Below are positions 44,082 through 53,503 of a stretch of 64,000 nucleotides of DNA, piece after piece. The notes beneath the pieces were generated by a model. That model was not told where the DNA came from. It made no database searches and saw only the letters and a list, made by a program, of their open reading frames with translations. The first letter of the stretch is position 1. The number at the start of each line of letters is the position of its first letter. This DNA is from Clostridium sp. MB40-C1 (lineage in GTDB: Bacteria > Bacillota > Clostridia > Clostridiales > Clostridiaceae), in NCBI RefSeq assembly GCF_030913655.1, contig NZ_CP133189.1:1984001-2048000 (forward strand), read 5' to 3'. The translations under genes and the position numbers were made by a program.

Positions 44082-44726
44082 TTACATTAAATTAAAAATT
44101 TTAGTTTGGTGTTTTTGTTTAATTGTAATTAGCTTACTTTTTAAGTATTGTTTGCGTGAATTATATTCATTTATTAATTTTTTAGGACAAGTATTTAAAG
44201 CTTTAAAAATATACTTTAATGAATTAATGTTGTCATTATAATAATAATGATATAAAGAAATTTCATAGTAACTTCTCCATGGATACTTAAACTTCTCAAC
44301 TAGCTTATCTACAGGAAGCTTATTTTTAAATGAAGGTAGAATAGAAGCTTTATATAAAATAGCCGCACAATCCCTATCTATTCTACCTTTAAAATTTTCT
44401 ATCTCTTTTATATAAAATTCAATTAACTCTTTATTTTTATTTAAAATTATCTCCATAAAGTTGCTTATTCTTTTAGCCAAATATTCATTTATATAATGAC
44501 ATATATTGAATATCTTTTTGATAAACTCAACTATTCTTTTATTTTCAATTTCTTTCTTTCTATATAAAAAAGCTAAATTCCCCAAAATAACTATTAAATC
44601 CTTCCCATCATTATCCCCTTTTATATAATTTTCTATATAATGAAGAGTATGCTTCTCTATTATGTCACAAGCAAACAAATTATTATATTCGTTAGTAATT
44701 TGATTTAATTTTCTTGTCATTTCCAA
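44082..44726 (-). CDS. Hypothetical helical protein
   Basis: 214 residues from TTG 44726, 8 nt after AAGGAG; the ATG at 44720 is farther away. Almost all helical, Lys/Ile/Asn-rich, with a TPR-like repeat toward the end (ISLYHYYYNDNINSLKYIFK). No signal or membrane segment. No family recognised. Interesting because its 5' leader is strongly structured (44754-44860), suggesting controlled expression. Confidence 0.55.
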   Translation of the reverse strand: MEMTRKLNQITNEYNNLFACDIIEKHTLHYIENYIKGDNDGKDLIVILGNLAFLYRKKEIENKRIVEFIKKIFNICHYINEYLAKRISNFMEIILNKNKELIEFYIKEIENFKGRIDRDCAAILYKASILPSFKNKLPVDKLVEKFKYPWRSYYEISLYHYYYNDNINSLKYIFKALNTCPKKLINEYNSRKQYLKSKLITIKQKHQTKIFNLM

Positions 44727-44753
44727 ATTAGAATCTCCTTTCAAATAAATAGA

Positions 44754-44860
44754 ACTCTAATCCTTATATAATCCTTCACCCCATGATTAGAGTCTATTAT
44801 CTTCGGTTATAACCACCCTTACCCCAATACCAGGATGGCTATACCTAAGACAAAGCCCTA
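44754..44860 (-). ncRNA. Structured leader RNA candidate
   Basis: On the minus strand GGTATAGCCATCCT pairs with AGGGTGGTTATAACC (44845-44832 with 44819-44805): 14 base pairs with one bulge and a 12-nt G-rich loop. It is followed by ACTCTAATC / GATTAGAGT (44793-44785 with 44762-44754) and a U-rich stretch just before the AAGGAG site of the gene at 44726. GC content is above the flanks. Could be a riboswitch/attenuator or the terminator of the metQ operon. No known class recognised. Confidence 0.45.
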
Positions 44861-45014
44861 TTAGTTATTATTTGAAACAAGATCCTTATTTATACATTTT
44901 ATTTGTTTATATATGTTAATTTGCCCCCTATTTATAAATAAAATTGTATTTATACAATACCTACATTTTAACTAGAATCAACCCCCATTGAAACTAGCAA
45001 ACATTTCTACTATC

Positions 45015-45830
45015 CTAAAATGCTGGTATTACAGTTCCATTATATTTCTCTTTAATATATTTTTTTATTTCTTCAGAATTAATAGCTTTGTTTAATGCTT
45101 TTATATATTCTTTATCCTTATTCTCTTTCTTTACAGCTATAATATTGGCATATGGTGAATCCTTATCTTCAATTGCAAGAGAATCCCTAGTTGGATTTAA
45201 ATCTGCTGAAATCGCGTAATTAGTATTTATAACTGCAACATCCACATCTTGTAATACTCTTGGAAGCTGAGCTGCATCTAATTCTTTAATTTCTATATTT
45301 TTAGGATTCTCCTTAATATCTAATTTAGATATTAATTGACCATCTTTAAATTTCATTATTCCTTCTCTTTCTAGTAATTTAAGAGCTCTAGCCTCATTAG
45401 TTGGATCATTCGGTACAGCAATAACAGATCCATTTTTTAATCCCTTTAACTCTTTTATCTTTTTAGAATATATCGCCATAGGTTCTATATGCACTTTTAC
45501 TGTATAAGCTAAATCCGTTTTATTCTCCTTGTTAAACTGTTCTAAGTAAGGTATGTGCTGAAAATAATTTGCATCTATTTCCCCATCTTGTAGAACTTTA
45601 TTTAATGTAGTATATTCTGTGAACTCTTTTATTTCTAACGTATATCCTTCCTTCTCTAAAATGGGTTTAACTTTTTGTAATATCTCCGCATGTGGTGTTG
45701 GATTTGCCCCTATAACAATCTTCTTTTTCTCTTTAACTTCAGCTCCTTTTTTAGCTCCACACCCAGTTAAAGCTACTAAACTACAAATTAAAGTAGATGC
45801 TAGAACAATTGATAATATTTTCTTATTCAT
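45015..45830 (-). CDS. metQ: Methionine-binding lipoprotein MetQ (second copy)
   Basis: 271 residues. Lipobox LTGC gives lipid-anchored Cys at about residue 24. NlpA/MetQ family motifs: KIVIGANPTPHAEIL, TLNKVLQDGEIDANYFQHIP, VAVPNDPTNEARALKLL, IKELDAAQLPRVLQD and AVINTNYAI. It is the last gene of the metQ-N-I-Q operon and paralogous to the protein at 47546. It binds L- or D-methionine outside the membrane for MetNI. Confidence 0.92.
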   Translation of the reverse strand: MNKKILSIVLASTLICSLVALTGCGAKKGAEVKEKKKIVIGANPTPHAEILQKVKPILEKEGYTLEIKEFTEYTTLNKVLQDGEIDANYFQHIPYLEQFNKENKTDLAYTVKVHIEPMAIYSKKIKELKGLKNGSVIAVPNDPTNEARALKLLEREGIMKFKDGQLISKLDIKENPKNIEIKELDAAQLPRVLQDVDVAVINTNYAISADLNPTRDSLAIEDKDSPYANIIAVKKENKDKEYIKALNKAINSEEIKKYIKEKYNGTVIPAF

Positions 45831-45910
45831 ATATATTTGCCCCCTTAAGTTTACATAATATTTATTTTAATTTACAATTATACCTTTTTAAGTCCCATTT
45901 TTGCATTTAA

Positions 45911-46555
45911 CTATTTATTAAATCTATTGTATACAATCATTCCTATGCTTTGAAGGAGTTGTACTAATACTATTAAAACTATAACTGTATACATCATAAT
46001 CTTTGTATCAAATCTATAATATCCATAATTAAGAGCTACCTGCCCAAGTCCACCCCCACCAATTGCTCCTGCCATAGCTGAAAGCCCTACAACACTTATT
46101 ATTGTAAGAGTTAAACCAGATATTATAGATGGAAGTGATTCTGGAAGCATTACTTTAAAAATAATCTGGTTAGTACTTGCTCCAAAAGATTTCGCAGCTT
46201 CAATTAACCCTTTATCGACTTCCTTTAATGCCCCCTCTATTATTCTTGTAACAAAAGGTGCCGAACCTATTGTTAGTGGAACAATAGCTGCCGTAGTTCC
46301 AATTGTTTTTCCCACTATTAACTTAGTAAAAGGGAAAATAACAATCATAAGTATGATAAAAGGGAAAGATCTTAATATATTAACAACAACATCGAATATT
46401 TTATATATAGTTTTATTTGGATTTAATCCGTTTTCTTCTGTTATAACCATAATAATTGCAGGTATAAATCCAAGCAAAGTAGCTGTAAAAGTAGCTATAA
46501 AAACCATATATAAAGTTTCCCCTAAAGCCTTAATAAGAATCTCATAAATTTCCAT
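45911..46555 (-). CDS. metI: Methionine ABC transporter permease MetI
   Basis: 214 residues, five helices, typical length. ETLYMVFIATFTATLLGFIP is a family start, and EAAKSFGASTNQIIFKVMLPE is the EAA loop that contacts the ATPase. GAIGGGGLGQVALNYGYYRF is the conserved C-terminal part. Its ATG directly abuts the stop of metN. Part of the S-box-controlled operon. Confidence 0.93.
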   Translation of the reverse strand: MEIYEILIKALGETLYMVFIATFTATLLGFIPAIIMVITEENGLNPNKTIYKIFDVVVNILRSFPFIILMIVIFPFTKLIVGKTIGTTAAIVPLTIGSAPFVTRIIEGALKEVDKGLIEAAKSFGASTNQIIFKVMLPESLPSIISGLTLTIISVVGLSAMAGAIGGGGLGQVALNYGYYRFDTKIMMYTVIVLIVLVQLLQSIGMIVYNRFNK

Positions 46556-47512
46556 CTATACCACCTCCCAGTTTACGCCCTTTTTATTTAAATAAGAACT
46601 CACATACCCCTTTTGATCTTCTGATATGTTAATCACTAAACTCCCTAAAACATCTTCTCCAAACCTCTCTAGTTTGCCCCAAACAATAGAGAAATCAATG
46701 TTAAGTTCTCTCGCCATACTAGTTATTATTGTCCCTTCACTAAATTCTTTTGGAAAAAGTATTCTTATATTTATACCTTCATTTGGAAGAATCTCCTCTT
46801 CTCCTAGTAATTTTTTCATGTTTGTACTCTGATTTAAAAAAAGTTCTTCTACACTACCAATATCAGTAACTTTTCCACTATCCATTAAAGCTGCCTTTGC
46901 ACAAGCTTCCTTTATAACCTCCATTTGATGCGTTACTATTATAATAGTTATTCCTAATTCTTTATTTATCTTTTTTAGAAGTTCTAATATAGATTTTGTA
47001 GTACTTGGATCCAATGCAGAAGTGGCTTCATCACATAAAAGTATTTCAGGTTCTAAAGTAAGAGCCCTTGCTATCGCTACCCTTTGCTTTTGTCCACCAC
47101 TTAATTCTTTTGGCATACTCTTTTCCTTATCTTCAAGCCCTACAAGTTTTAGAAGTTTTTTAACTTTTTCATTTATTTCACTTTTGTCATAATTCCATGT
47201 CTCCATAGGTAACGATACGTTATGCCAAACATCTTTCCTATTTAATAGACTAAAATTTTGAAATATCATACCTATATCTTTTCTAAATTCTCTTAATTCT
47301 CTTCCTTTTAATTTATTAACTTCTTTAGAATTGACCTTAACACTTCCCTCATCATAACTTTCTAAGCCATTTATACATCTTAAAAGAGTTGATTTTCCAG
47401 CCCCACTATGTCCTATAATTCCAAATATCTCTCCTTTTTCAATTTCTAAACTAACATTATCTAAAACTTTTTTATCTGAAAAATATTTATTTACATTTTT
47501 AATTTGTATCAA
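46556..47512 (-). CDS. metN: Methionine ABC transporter ATP-binding protein MetN
   Basis: 318 residues from TTG 47512, 6 nt after a run of seven G; the ATG at 47527 would overlap that run. Walker [21 protein letters not shown], signature [15 protein letters not shown], Walker [15 protein letters not shown]-loop IVTHQ. The C-terminal ~80 residues form the ACT-like NIL domain that binds methionine and gives transinhibition ([20 protein letters not shown]). Confidence 0.93.
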   Translation of the reverse strand: MIQIKNVNKYFSDKKVLDNVSLEIEKGEIFGIIGHSGAGKSTLLRCINGLESYDEGSVKVNSKEVNKLKGRELREFRKDIGMIFQNFSLLNRKDVWHNVSLPMETWNYDKSEINEKVKKLLKLVGLEDKEKSMPKELSGGQKQRVAIARALTLEPEILLCDEATSALDPSTTKSILELLKKINKELGITIIIVTHQMEVIKEACAKAALMDSGKVTDIGSVEELFLNQSTNMKKLLGEEEILPNEGINIRILFPKEFSEGTIITSMARELNIDFSIVWGKLERFGEDVLGSLVINISEDQKGYVSSYLNKKGVNWEVV

Positions 47513-47545
47513 TCTAGTCCCCCCCATCCAGACATGCTTTTAGAT

Positions 47546-48352
47546 TTAGAAAGAAGGTATTAAAACACCTTTGTATTTATCTTCTATAAATTTCTTAAAT
47601 TCCTTAGAAGTCAATACTTCTGATAATGCTTTTACATAAGGTTTATCTTTATCCTCTTTTCTAACTGCTAAAATATTTGAATATGGTGAATCCTTTGCTT
47701 CTTTGTAAATAGCATCTTTTGCTGGATTCAATTTTGCTGCCAATGCGAAATTTGTATTTATTACCCCTATATCTAATTGATCTAAGGTTCTAGGTATTTG
47801 CGCCGCATCTAACTCTTTTATGTTAAGTTTTTTGGGATTTTCAGTTATATCTACAATTGTTATAAAATCTCCATCTTTTACTTTTATAAGACCTGCACTA
47901 GCAAGCAATTTTAAAGCTCTTGCTTCATTAGTTGGATCGTTAGGAATTCCTATTTCTGCATTTTCTTTTAATTCCTTTATATCCTTAATTTTTTTTGAGT
48001 ATATTCCTATAGGCGCTATAAACACCTTTGATGCATAAGTCAAATCTGCATGTTTATCATTGTTAAATTTGTTTAAAAACGGTATGTGCTGATAAAAATT
48101 AACATCTAACTCCTTATCTACAAGAGCAGTATTGGGAGTCATATAATCTGTAAATTCCTTTACTTCTAACTCATATCCTTTTTCCTTAATCAAGGGTTTT
48201 ATTTCTTCAACAATTTCCTTAAAGGGATTAGGAGTAATTCCTATTTTAATAATTTTTTTATCTTTTTCCTTTTCCCCACTCGCTTTATTACTGCACCCTA
48301 TTAAACTAAAAATACAAATAATACTTATTAAACAGAAAACTGCTTTTTTCAT
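47546..48352 (-). CDS. metQ: Methionine-binding lipoprotein MetQ (first copy)
   Basis: 268 residues. Lipobox LIGC, Cys at about residue 20. Family motifs: KIGITPNPFKEIVEE, DVNFYQHIPFLNKF, IGIPNDPTNEARALKLL, NIKELDAAQIPRTLDQ. Highly similar to the copy at 45015, so the operon has two binding proteins, which may differ in ligand preference. First gene after the SAM riboswitch. Confidence 0.92.
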   Translation of the reverse strand: MKKAVFCLISIICIFSLIGCSNKASGEKEKDKKIIKIGITPNPFKEIVEEIKPLIKEKGYELEVKEFTDYMTPNTALVDKELDVNFYQHIPFLNKFNNDKHADLTYASKVFIAPIGIYSKKIKDIKELKENAEIGIPNDPTNEARALKLLASAGLIKVKDGDFITIVDITENPKKLNIKELDAAQIPRTLDQLDIGVINTNFALAAKLNPAKDAIYKEAKDSPYSNILAVRKEDKDKPYVKALSEVLTSKEFKKFIEDKYKGVLIPSF

Positions 48353-48455
48353 TCTTTGTTTCCCCCTTTTTATTTAATTTTCATTTAAACTTCTTAAAGT
48401 ATGACCCTAATTAATAATTTGTATCTCATTCCTCCTTTTGTCATTCCTATTAGGG

Positions 48456-48615
48456 TAAAAAAATAAAGACCTAAGGATAACCTTAGGTCTTAAAAGTCCC
48501 GTTTACCCTTATCTTCCAGCATAAAGCTGCAGGATTTAGCACCATTTTATAAACAATAAAGTTTATAACGGTTGCCGGGTTTCATCGGGCCAGTCCCTCC
48601 ACCACTCTTGATAAG
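48456..48615 (-). promoter_or_regulatory. SAM-I (S-box) riboswitch with terminator
   Basis: Minus strand: P1 CTTATCAAGAG (from 48615), GTGGAGGGACTGGCCCGATG, AACCCGGCAACC, GGTGCTAAATCCTGCAG and closing GATAAG (48508-48513). These are the conserved S-box segments. The terminator AAGACCTAAGG / CCTTAGGTCTT (48466-48491) with seven T follows. High SAM should stop transcription of the metQNIQ operon. Confidence 0.95.
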
Positions 48616-48642
48616 CTGTATTCATTTTTAACTATGCATATC

Positions 48643-48671
48643 ATTATAGACTTGTATTTTTGAAATGTCAA
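48643..48671 (-). promoter_or_regulatory. Promoter of the S-box met operon
   Basis: Minus strand TTGACA (48671-48666), 17 nt, TATAAT (48648-48643). Confidence 0.85.
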
Positions 48672-48826
48672 GATAATTTTTCTAATTTTAGTTTTATTTT
48701 CTGATTGATATATGATAATGTCTTAATATAACACATGTGATTATGTCCCAAATATAAATTTTAGTCTTATTTTTTAAGTTTTTTTATGAATTATAAAAAA
48801 TTAAAACTGCTAAACCACAACTTACT

Positions 48827-50656
48827 TTAAAAACCACCGGCACCGCCTCCGCCACCAGCACCACTTGCTCCTCCTCCGCTAAATCCCCCTCCACTTCCAG
48901 TTGAAGGTACAGCTGAATTAAATGCAGAATCTATACTTTTATTAAAGCTATTATTTTTTGAATCTGAATTTAAGAAATACCAATATAAATAACTATTACT
49001 ATAAACCGAAGATGACATTATATAAGGTTTAAATTTATTTATTTCCTTTTGAGATAACCCTAGAGACATTCCATAGATTAAACATTCATCAATATAATTT
49101 TCTGAAAATTTCTTCTGTATATTATATTCTTTAACTTTTTTAATTTCTTCTCTGAATTTTGCCCATTTTTTATATTGAACATAACCATAATCACTCTTCC
49201 TGTACATTAAAGCTATACTCCATATTATAAATACTATTCCTATAATCAAAACAGCTATTCCATAATTACTTCCTAATGCAATAAACAAAATTCCCAGTAG
49301 TACTTGAAAAAAGCTAAATAAGATCAATAGAATTCCTGTTTGCTTTGCTTTATTATCATAATATTTATTTTCTTTAACATATTTTCTAACAAGTTCTTCC
49401 CACTTTTTATAATCACCAGTAAATTTCCCTGTGTTTTTCTTACTATATTCACGTATTATATCCAAGGTTACAAAGGAACCATTTCCAATTTTATTTATAA
49501 GCCAATCAATAAAGAATTTTTCATGTTCCAATAAGTTATCCTCTATATATTCGTTATTTATTATCTTGTAGTCTTTATCCTTTTTTTGTTTTTTAACTTT
49601 GCTTTCTTTTTGGGTTATTAATTTCTCACTTTCTTCCACCTCTTCAAGATTTAAATAACCTTTTCTACTTAAATCTAATATAGTAGCAATTATATCTTTA
49701 CTTCCTAAATAGTATGAATATACAACACTAGCAACTGCTGGAGTACAATCTTCTGGTATCATTCCATAAGTATTCTCAATATTAATTTTTTGTTTTCTTC
49801 TAAACTTTATACCAAGAACAAAGGTGATCAAGATGCTTATTCCTATAAAAGCAAAAGATCCATAATTTGCAGCATTCATTCTTTTTTTAGAGTTCTCTAT
49901 TTTTTTCTTAACACTACTTGCATAACTTAACTCCTCATTCATAATTCTAGAATAAGCATTTTCTTCTACTATATTTGTTGATTTATTTATATATTCCACT
50001 GGAAAGAGTATTCTTGCCGCAACGAATTTTTCAGAATTTACGTTGTCTACTTGCAAATTTATAGCTCCTTTTTCCGAAAAGTTTATTTGACCATTTAAAG
50101 GACCATGTGCAAAAATCTTTACTTTATCCTTTAAAGCTGGTTTTGGTAGATTTATATTTATATTCAATTTATCTATTGGTGTTTTATTCTCTTCCCCTAT
50201 AAACTTATAAAACAATTCTCCAGTATCTTTATATTTTATACTTTCATTTAATATTTTATATTTTAAAGTAAAAGTTTTAACTTGATTCTTTGATGGCGAA
50301 AATATTTTTATAGAGGCATAGTCTTTACTAGGATATTTAATTTCATAAACTCCATTATCCCCATTACTGCCTTTTTCTACTTGCTTAAACTCAATTTCTT
50401 TTCCATTAACTTTTTCATAGATTTTCATATCTGAAACCTTAGATGTATTCTTTATTTTTATATCTCTAAATACCCCATTAAATTTATCTGAAAATCTAAA
50501 ACTTATATCTTCATTTATAACTAAATCTCCGTTTTCTAAAACATTAGATTTTATATCCCAATTGTTAATTTTTAACTCTTCTTCAGCATAAACATTGAAT
50601 ACTAACATCAAACTTAAAACACACATTGAGATTAAAAATTTTATTATTTTCCTCAT
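48827..50656 (-). CDS. DUF2207 membrane protein with Gly-rich tail
   Basis: 609 residues. Signal peptide (KFLISMCVLSLMLVFNVYA), then an extracytoplasmic DUF2207 domain to about residue 250 (DGVYEIKYP, LYKFIGEE-type strands). A helix follows (FAFIGISILITFVLGI), then a cytoplasmic part with YGMIPEDCTPAVASVVYSY, a pair of helices near residue 445-485 and a Gly/Ser-rich tail ending GGGGGAGGF. Common in Firmicutes; role unknown, likely envelope-associated. Monocistronic. Confidence 0.85.
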   Translation of the reverse strand: MRKIIKFLISMCVLSLMLVFNVYAEEELKINNWDIKSNVLENGDLVINEDISFRFSDKFNGVFRDIKIKNTSKVSDMKIYEKVNGKEIEFKQVEKGSNGDNGVYEIKYPSKDYASIKIFSPSKNQVKTFTLKYKILNESIKYKDTGELFYKFIGEENKTPIDKLNININLPKPALKDKVKIFAHGPLNGQINFSEKGAINLQVDNVNSEKFVAARILFPVEYINKSTNIVEENAYSRIMNEELSYASSVKKKIENSKKRMNAANYGSFAFIGISILITFVLGIKFRRKQKINIENTYGMIPEDCTPAVASVVYSYYLGSKDIIATILDLSRKGYLNLEEVEESEKLITQKESKVKKQKKDKDYKIINNEYIEDNLLEHEKFFIDWLINKIGNGSFVTLDIIREYSKKNTGKFTGDYKKWEELVRKYVKENKYYDNKAKQTGILLILFSFFQVLLGILFIALGSNYGIAVLIIGIVFIIWSIALMYRKSDYGYVQYKKWAKFREEIKKVKEYNIQKKFSENYIDECLIYGMSLGLSQKEINKFKPYIMSSSVYSNSYLYWYFLNSDSKNNSFNKSIDSAFNSAVPSTGSGGGFSGGGASGAGGGGGAGGF

Positions 50657-50769
50657 TTAAATCCCCCTAAAGCCATTGACTTTCCTTAATATATTACCAC
50701 AATTATACCATTGTCATTTCCATTAATCATATTAATTTTACCTTAAAATAATAGCTTTATTTAGTTATT

Positions 50770-50821
50770 AGATAAAAATAAAGAAACAAATGGAAAAATC
50801 AAATCTTCCACTCGTTTCTTT
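50770..50821 (-). terminator. Terminator of lysC
   Basis: AAAGAAAC (50780-50787) pairs with GTTTCTTT (50814-50821), with inner TGGAA/TTCCA. On the minus strand TATTTTTATC follows. Confidence 0.7.
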
Positions 50822-50854
50822 GCCCTTTAACTTAAATTAAATATTTTATCGTAT

Positions 50855-52168
50855 TTATGCAAAAGCATGATAAATAGCATTTATTGCTTTTTCAAAATCC
50901 TTAGCTTCTACACCTATTATTATATTCATCTCGCTAGATCCTTGGTCTATCATTCTTACATTTACATTATTTTTTGCAAGAGAAGTAAATATCTTTTCTG
51001 ATGTACCTACAGTTCTAGCCATACCTCTACCTACTGTTGCTATAAGAGCCATATTAGGAATTATCTGTATTGTATCTGGATTGCATTGTCTATTTATTTC
51101 TTCTATTACTTTATCTAATTTACCTTCAATTTGAGAATCTTCAACAACTATAGATATAGTATCTATTCCTGAAGGCATATTTTCAAAAGAAATTCCATAG
51201 GTTTCTAATACTGAAAGTACTTTTCTTGCAAATCCTATTTCTGCATTCATAAAAGCTTTTTCTATAGCTATTACAGTAAAATCTTTTCTTCCTGCTATTC
51301 CAGTGATATTTCCTAAATTATTGTCTCCATTATCTTTTACAATAATCGTTCCTTTATCTTCAGGAGCATTTGTGTTCTTTATATTGATTGGAATTCCTCC
51401 CTCTCTTGCAGGGAAAATTGCTTCTTCATGAAGAACTGTAGCTCCCATATAAGCAAGCTCTCTTAGCTCTTTATAAGAAACTTTTTCAATTGGCTTTGGA
51501 TTATCAACTATTCTAGGATCTGCCATTAAAAATCCTGAAACATCTGTCCAATTCTCATAAAGACTGGCTTCCATATCACGAGCTATAAGTGATCCTGTAA
51601 TATCAGAGCCTCCTCTTGAAAAAGTTTTTATATCTCCATTAGGCATAACTCCATAAAATCCCGGAATAACAGCCCTTTTAACATCTTTTAATTTATCTTT
51701 TATTGCTTTTTTAGTTCCTTCTGAATCAAGATATCCATATTTGCTAAATAATATAACCTCTGAAGCATCAATAAACTCTACTCCTAAAAAATCAGCTAGG
51801 ATTAATCCATTTAAGTATTCTCCTCTACTAGCAGTATAATCTGCTGTTGCCCCCTCGGCAATTTTTCTTTTTACTTCCCTTAAATACACCCCTATATCTA
51901 AGGTTACCTTTAACTCACTTGCTATTTGTTTGTATCTTTCTTCAATGATTTTAAATACTTCATCAAAAGAAATTCCTTGCTGAACATGAGCATGACATAA
52001 ATAAAATAAATCTGTAATTTTATAATCTTTATCATGCCTTTTTCCAGGTGCCGATGGTACAATATACCTTCTTCTTTCATCACCTAAAACTATCTTTTTT
52101 ACCTTTTGAAACTGGTTAGCATCAGCAAGCGAACTGCCACCAAATTTCGCTACAATAATGTCATTCAT
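50855..52168 (-). CDS. lysC: Aspartate kinase
   Basis: 437 residues. N-terminal KFGGSSLADA phosphate loop; SRGEYLNGLILADFLG, FSRGGSDITGSLIA and ENWTDVSGF in the catalytic core. Two ACT domains at about residues 290-437 (VIAIEKAFMNAEIGFA, MALIATVGRGMARTVG, NVRMIDQGSSEMNIIIG). It makes aspartyl phosphate, the first step to lysine, threonine and methionine. AGGGGGAG precedes the ATG. A structured leader lies upstream (52222-52350). Stands alone, away from other lysine genes. Confidence 0.93.
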   Translation of the reverse strand: MNDIIVAKFGGSSLADANQFQKVKKIVLGDERRRYIVPSAPGKRHDKDYKITDLFYLCHAHVQQGISFDEVFKIIEERYKQIASELKVTLDIGVYLREVKRKIAEGATADYTASRGEYLNGLILADFLGVEFIDASEVILFSKYGYLDSEGTKKAIKDKLKDVKRAVIPGFYGVMPNGDIKTFSRGGSDITGSLIARDMEASLYENWTDVSGFLMADPRIVDNPKPIEKVSYKELRELAYMGATVLHEEAIFPAREGGIPINIKNTNAPEDKGTIIVKDNGDNNLGNITGIAGRKDFTVIAIEKAFMNAEIGFARKVLSVLETYGISFENMPSGIDTISIVVEDSQIEGKLDKVIEEINRQCNPDTIQIIPNMALIATVGRGMARTVGTSEKIFTSLAKNNVNVRMIDQGSSEMNIIIGVEAKDFEKAINAIYHAFA

Positions 52169-52221
52169 TTTTCTTCTCCCCCTATATATATGTTGCCCTA
52201 TAAATAGATTTCTTGGCTTCA

Positions 52222-52350
52222 GATGGAATTTTAAACTCTAGCTGGAGCTTAGAAAACATTATCCATGATCGTGCCATTCTTTGTTCCCACTTTAGAGTAT
52301 TAGAATGGTTAGACATCAGATAAATTTATATATTTATAAATATTATCACA
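52222..52350 (-). promoter_or_regulatory. Structured lysC leader, pseudoknot-capable
   Basis: Minus strand: extended -10 TGTGATAAT (52351-52343), then CCATTCT (52308-52302) pairing with AGAATGG (52280-52274). The enclosed loop has ACTCTA (52298-52293), which can pair with TAGAGT (52240-52235) downstream, forming an H-type pseudoknot. It is not the lysine riboswitch pattern. Ribosome-site access could be affected. Function is inferred. Confidence 0.45.
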
Positions 52351-52374
52351 CCTACAAAATATTTCAAGACCCCA

Positions 52375-52405
52375 AAATGGAATTTTGCTTAGCAAAATTC
52401 CATTC
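52375..52405. terminator. Terminator between the SpoIIP-like fragment and lysC
   Basis: AATGGAATTTTGC pairs with GCAAAATTCCATT around 3 nt. Plus side CTTACTTTTTT, minus side TTTTGGGG. Confidence 0.6.
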
Positions 52406-52447
52406 TTACTTTTTTATTTATCCAATTTCTACCCATATTAATACTAA

Positions 52448-52639
52448 TTAATTTTTAATATAAATAGCTTTTAATGCTGAAACCAAAGCATTCGTACACT
52501 TTTCAATATCATCATCACTAGACTTATCATTTCCAATTTCAATAAGTAGAGAATGATTTGATAAATCTTGATTAAAATATAAGTTTCCTTTTTTATATTC
52601 AAATATTTCTACAAGTAAACTAATAAATAGTTTTCTCAT
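52448..52639 (-). pseudogene. C-terminal remnant of a SpoIIP-type amidase
   Basis: 63 residues from ATG 52639 (TTG 52645 also possible); no clear ribosome site. The stretch GNLYFNQDLSNHSLLIEIGN then DKSSDDDIEKCTNALVSAL resembles the last ~50 residues of SpoIIP, an N-acetylmuramoyl-L-alanine amidase of spore engulfment (YNQDLSP-ALLIEIG-N-NTLEEA). The metal-binding and catalytic parts are missing, so it is likely a decayed gene. The 52640-53023 stretch upstream shows no further coding remnant, only repeat A. Confidence 0.5.
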
Positions 52640-52949
52640 CTTCAAATAAAATTTTTAACTTTATCTGAATTTTTTAAATACTTCTATAAAATCATGGTGT
52701 TCTATTTAATCATCACTATGAAAAATGATTCACAAAATTATTGAAATACTTTTAATTATCGTATATTATAGTAAATTCTTGAAATAGACCTCGGCTGAAC
52801 AACTAAATTTTCAAATACTAAATGCAAATTTTACCTAATGCCTACAATTCTAAAATCTTGTTTATGAAATCACTGCCTTAAAATTTCATTTTACCTTTGA
52901 AACTCCTTCCAATATACATTTTTAACTATATTACTTATAAAAAACTAAG

Positions 52950-53029
52950 GCAAAGGTTTAATGGATAACTACATATATCCTAGAAAATCCTCTTTCTCTG
53001 CCGTTATTCATTACGTCGCAACATTATTC
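52950..53029. repeat. Dispersed repeat A, copy 3
   Basis: GCAAAGGTTTAATGGATAAC, TACATATATCCTAGAAAATC and CTCTGCCGTTATTCATTACG align with 9361-9450. The stop codon of the minus-strand ytrI-like gene (53026-53024) lies inside its last 6 nt. Confidence 0.75.
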
Positions 53030-53503
53030 TTTTATTACTTTAATTTCTATCCAAAATTTTATCACTTGAGATATCATAATTCTTTTAACTTTAATCTGAT
53101 ATTCCTTTCCATCTATCTTCATAATTCTTTTATCTATAACTTCTACTAACATCTCTCCATCAACATTTTTAACTTCTTTTCCTAGCATACATTTGAATTT
53201 ATTCTTAATATGCTTTTCTAAAGTAATTTTAACTATATCATCCTCTGTTTTATCATCTTCATATTTAATTTCTACCTGAATATCATTTACTATTATTTTC
53301 TTATTATTTATATTTTGCTGTAATTTTTCTAACCTAGTGTCCTTTTCTTCTATAACTTTTCTTAAACTTTTAATCTCCTTTATATAACTATCTATTCTAT
53401 AGCTAACTAAAATATTTATAACTATTGCACCTATCATAGCCCCTATTAAAACTCCAAGAATAAAAAACAAAGAGTACTTATGCTTATTTCTCATCTTATC
53501 CAT
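53024..53503 (-). CDS. YtrI-like sporulation membrane protein
   Basis: 159 residues from ATG 53503, 4 nt after GGGG; the frame opens at GTG 53515. One N-terminal helix (FFILGVLIGAMIGAIVINIL) is followed by a coiled coil (about residues 40-65, SLRKVIEEKDTRLEKL) and a beta-rich domain. In Bacillus ytrI lies beside ytrH and both are sigma-E-dependent sporulation genes. Overlaps the ytrH-like gene by 13 nt. Assignment relies mainly on this neighbour. Confidence 0.65.
   Translation of the reverse strand: MDKMRNKHKYSLFFILGVLIGAMIGAIVINILVSYRIDSYIKEIKSLRKVIEEKDTRLEKLQQNINNKKIIVNDIQVEIKYEDDKTEDDIVKITLEKHIKNKFKCMLGKEVKNVDGEMLVEVIDKRIMKIDGKEYQIKVKRIMISQVIKFWIEIKVIKE

Noticed and set aside
52222-52350. 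Lysine riboswitch before lysC
   Set aside because: The conserved L-box core sequences are not visible.
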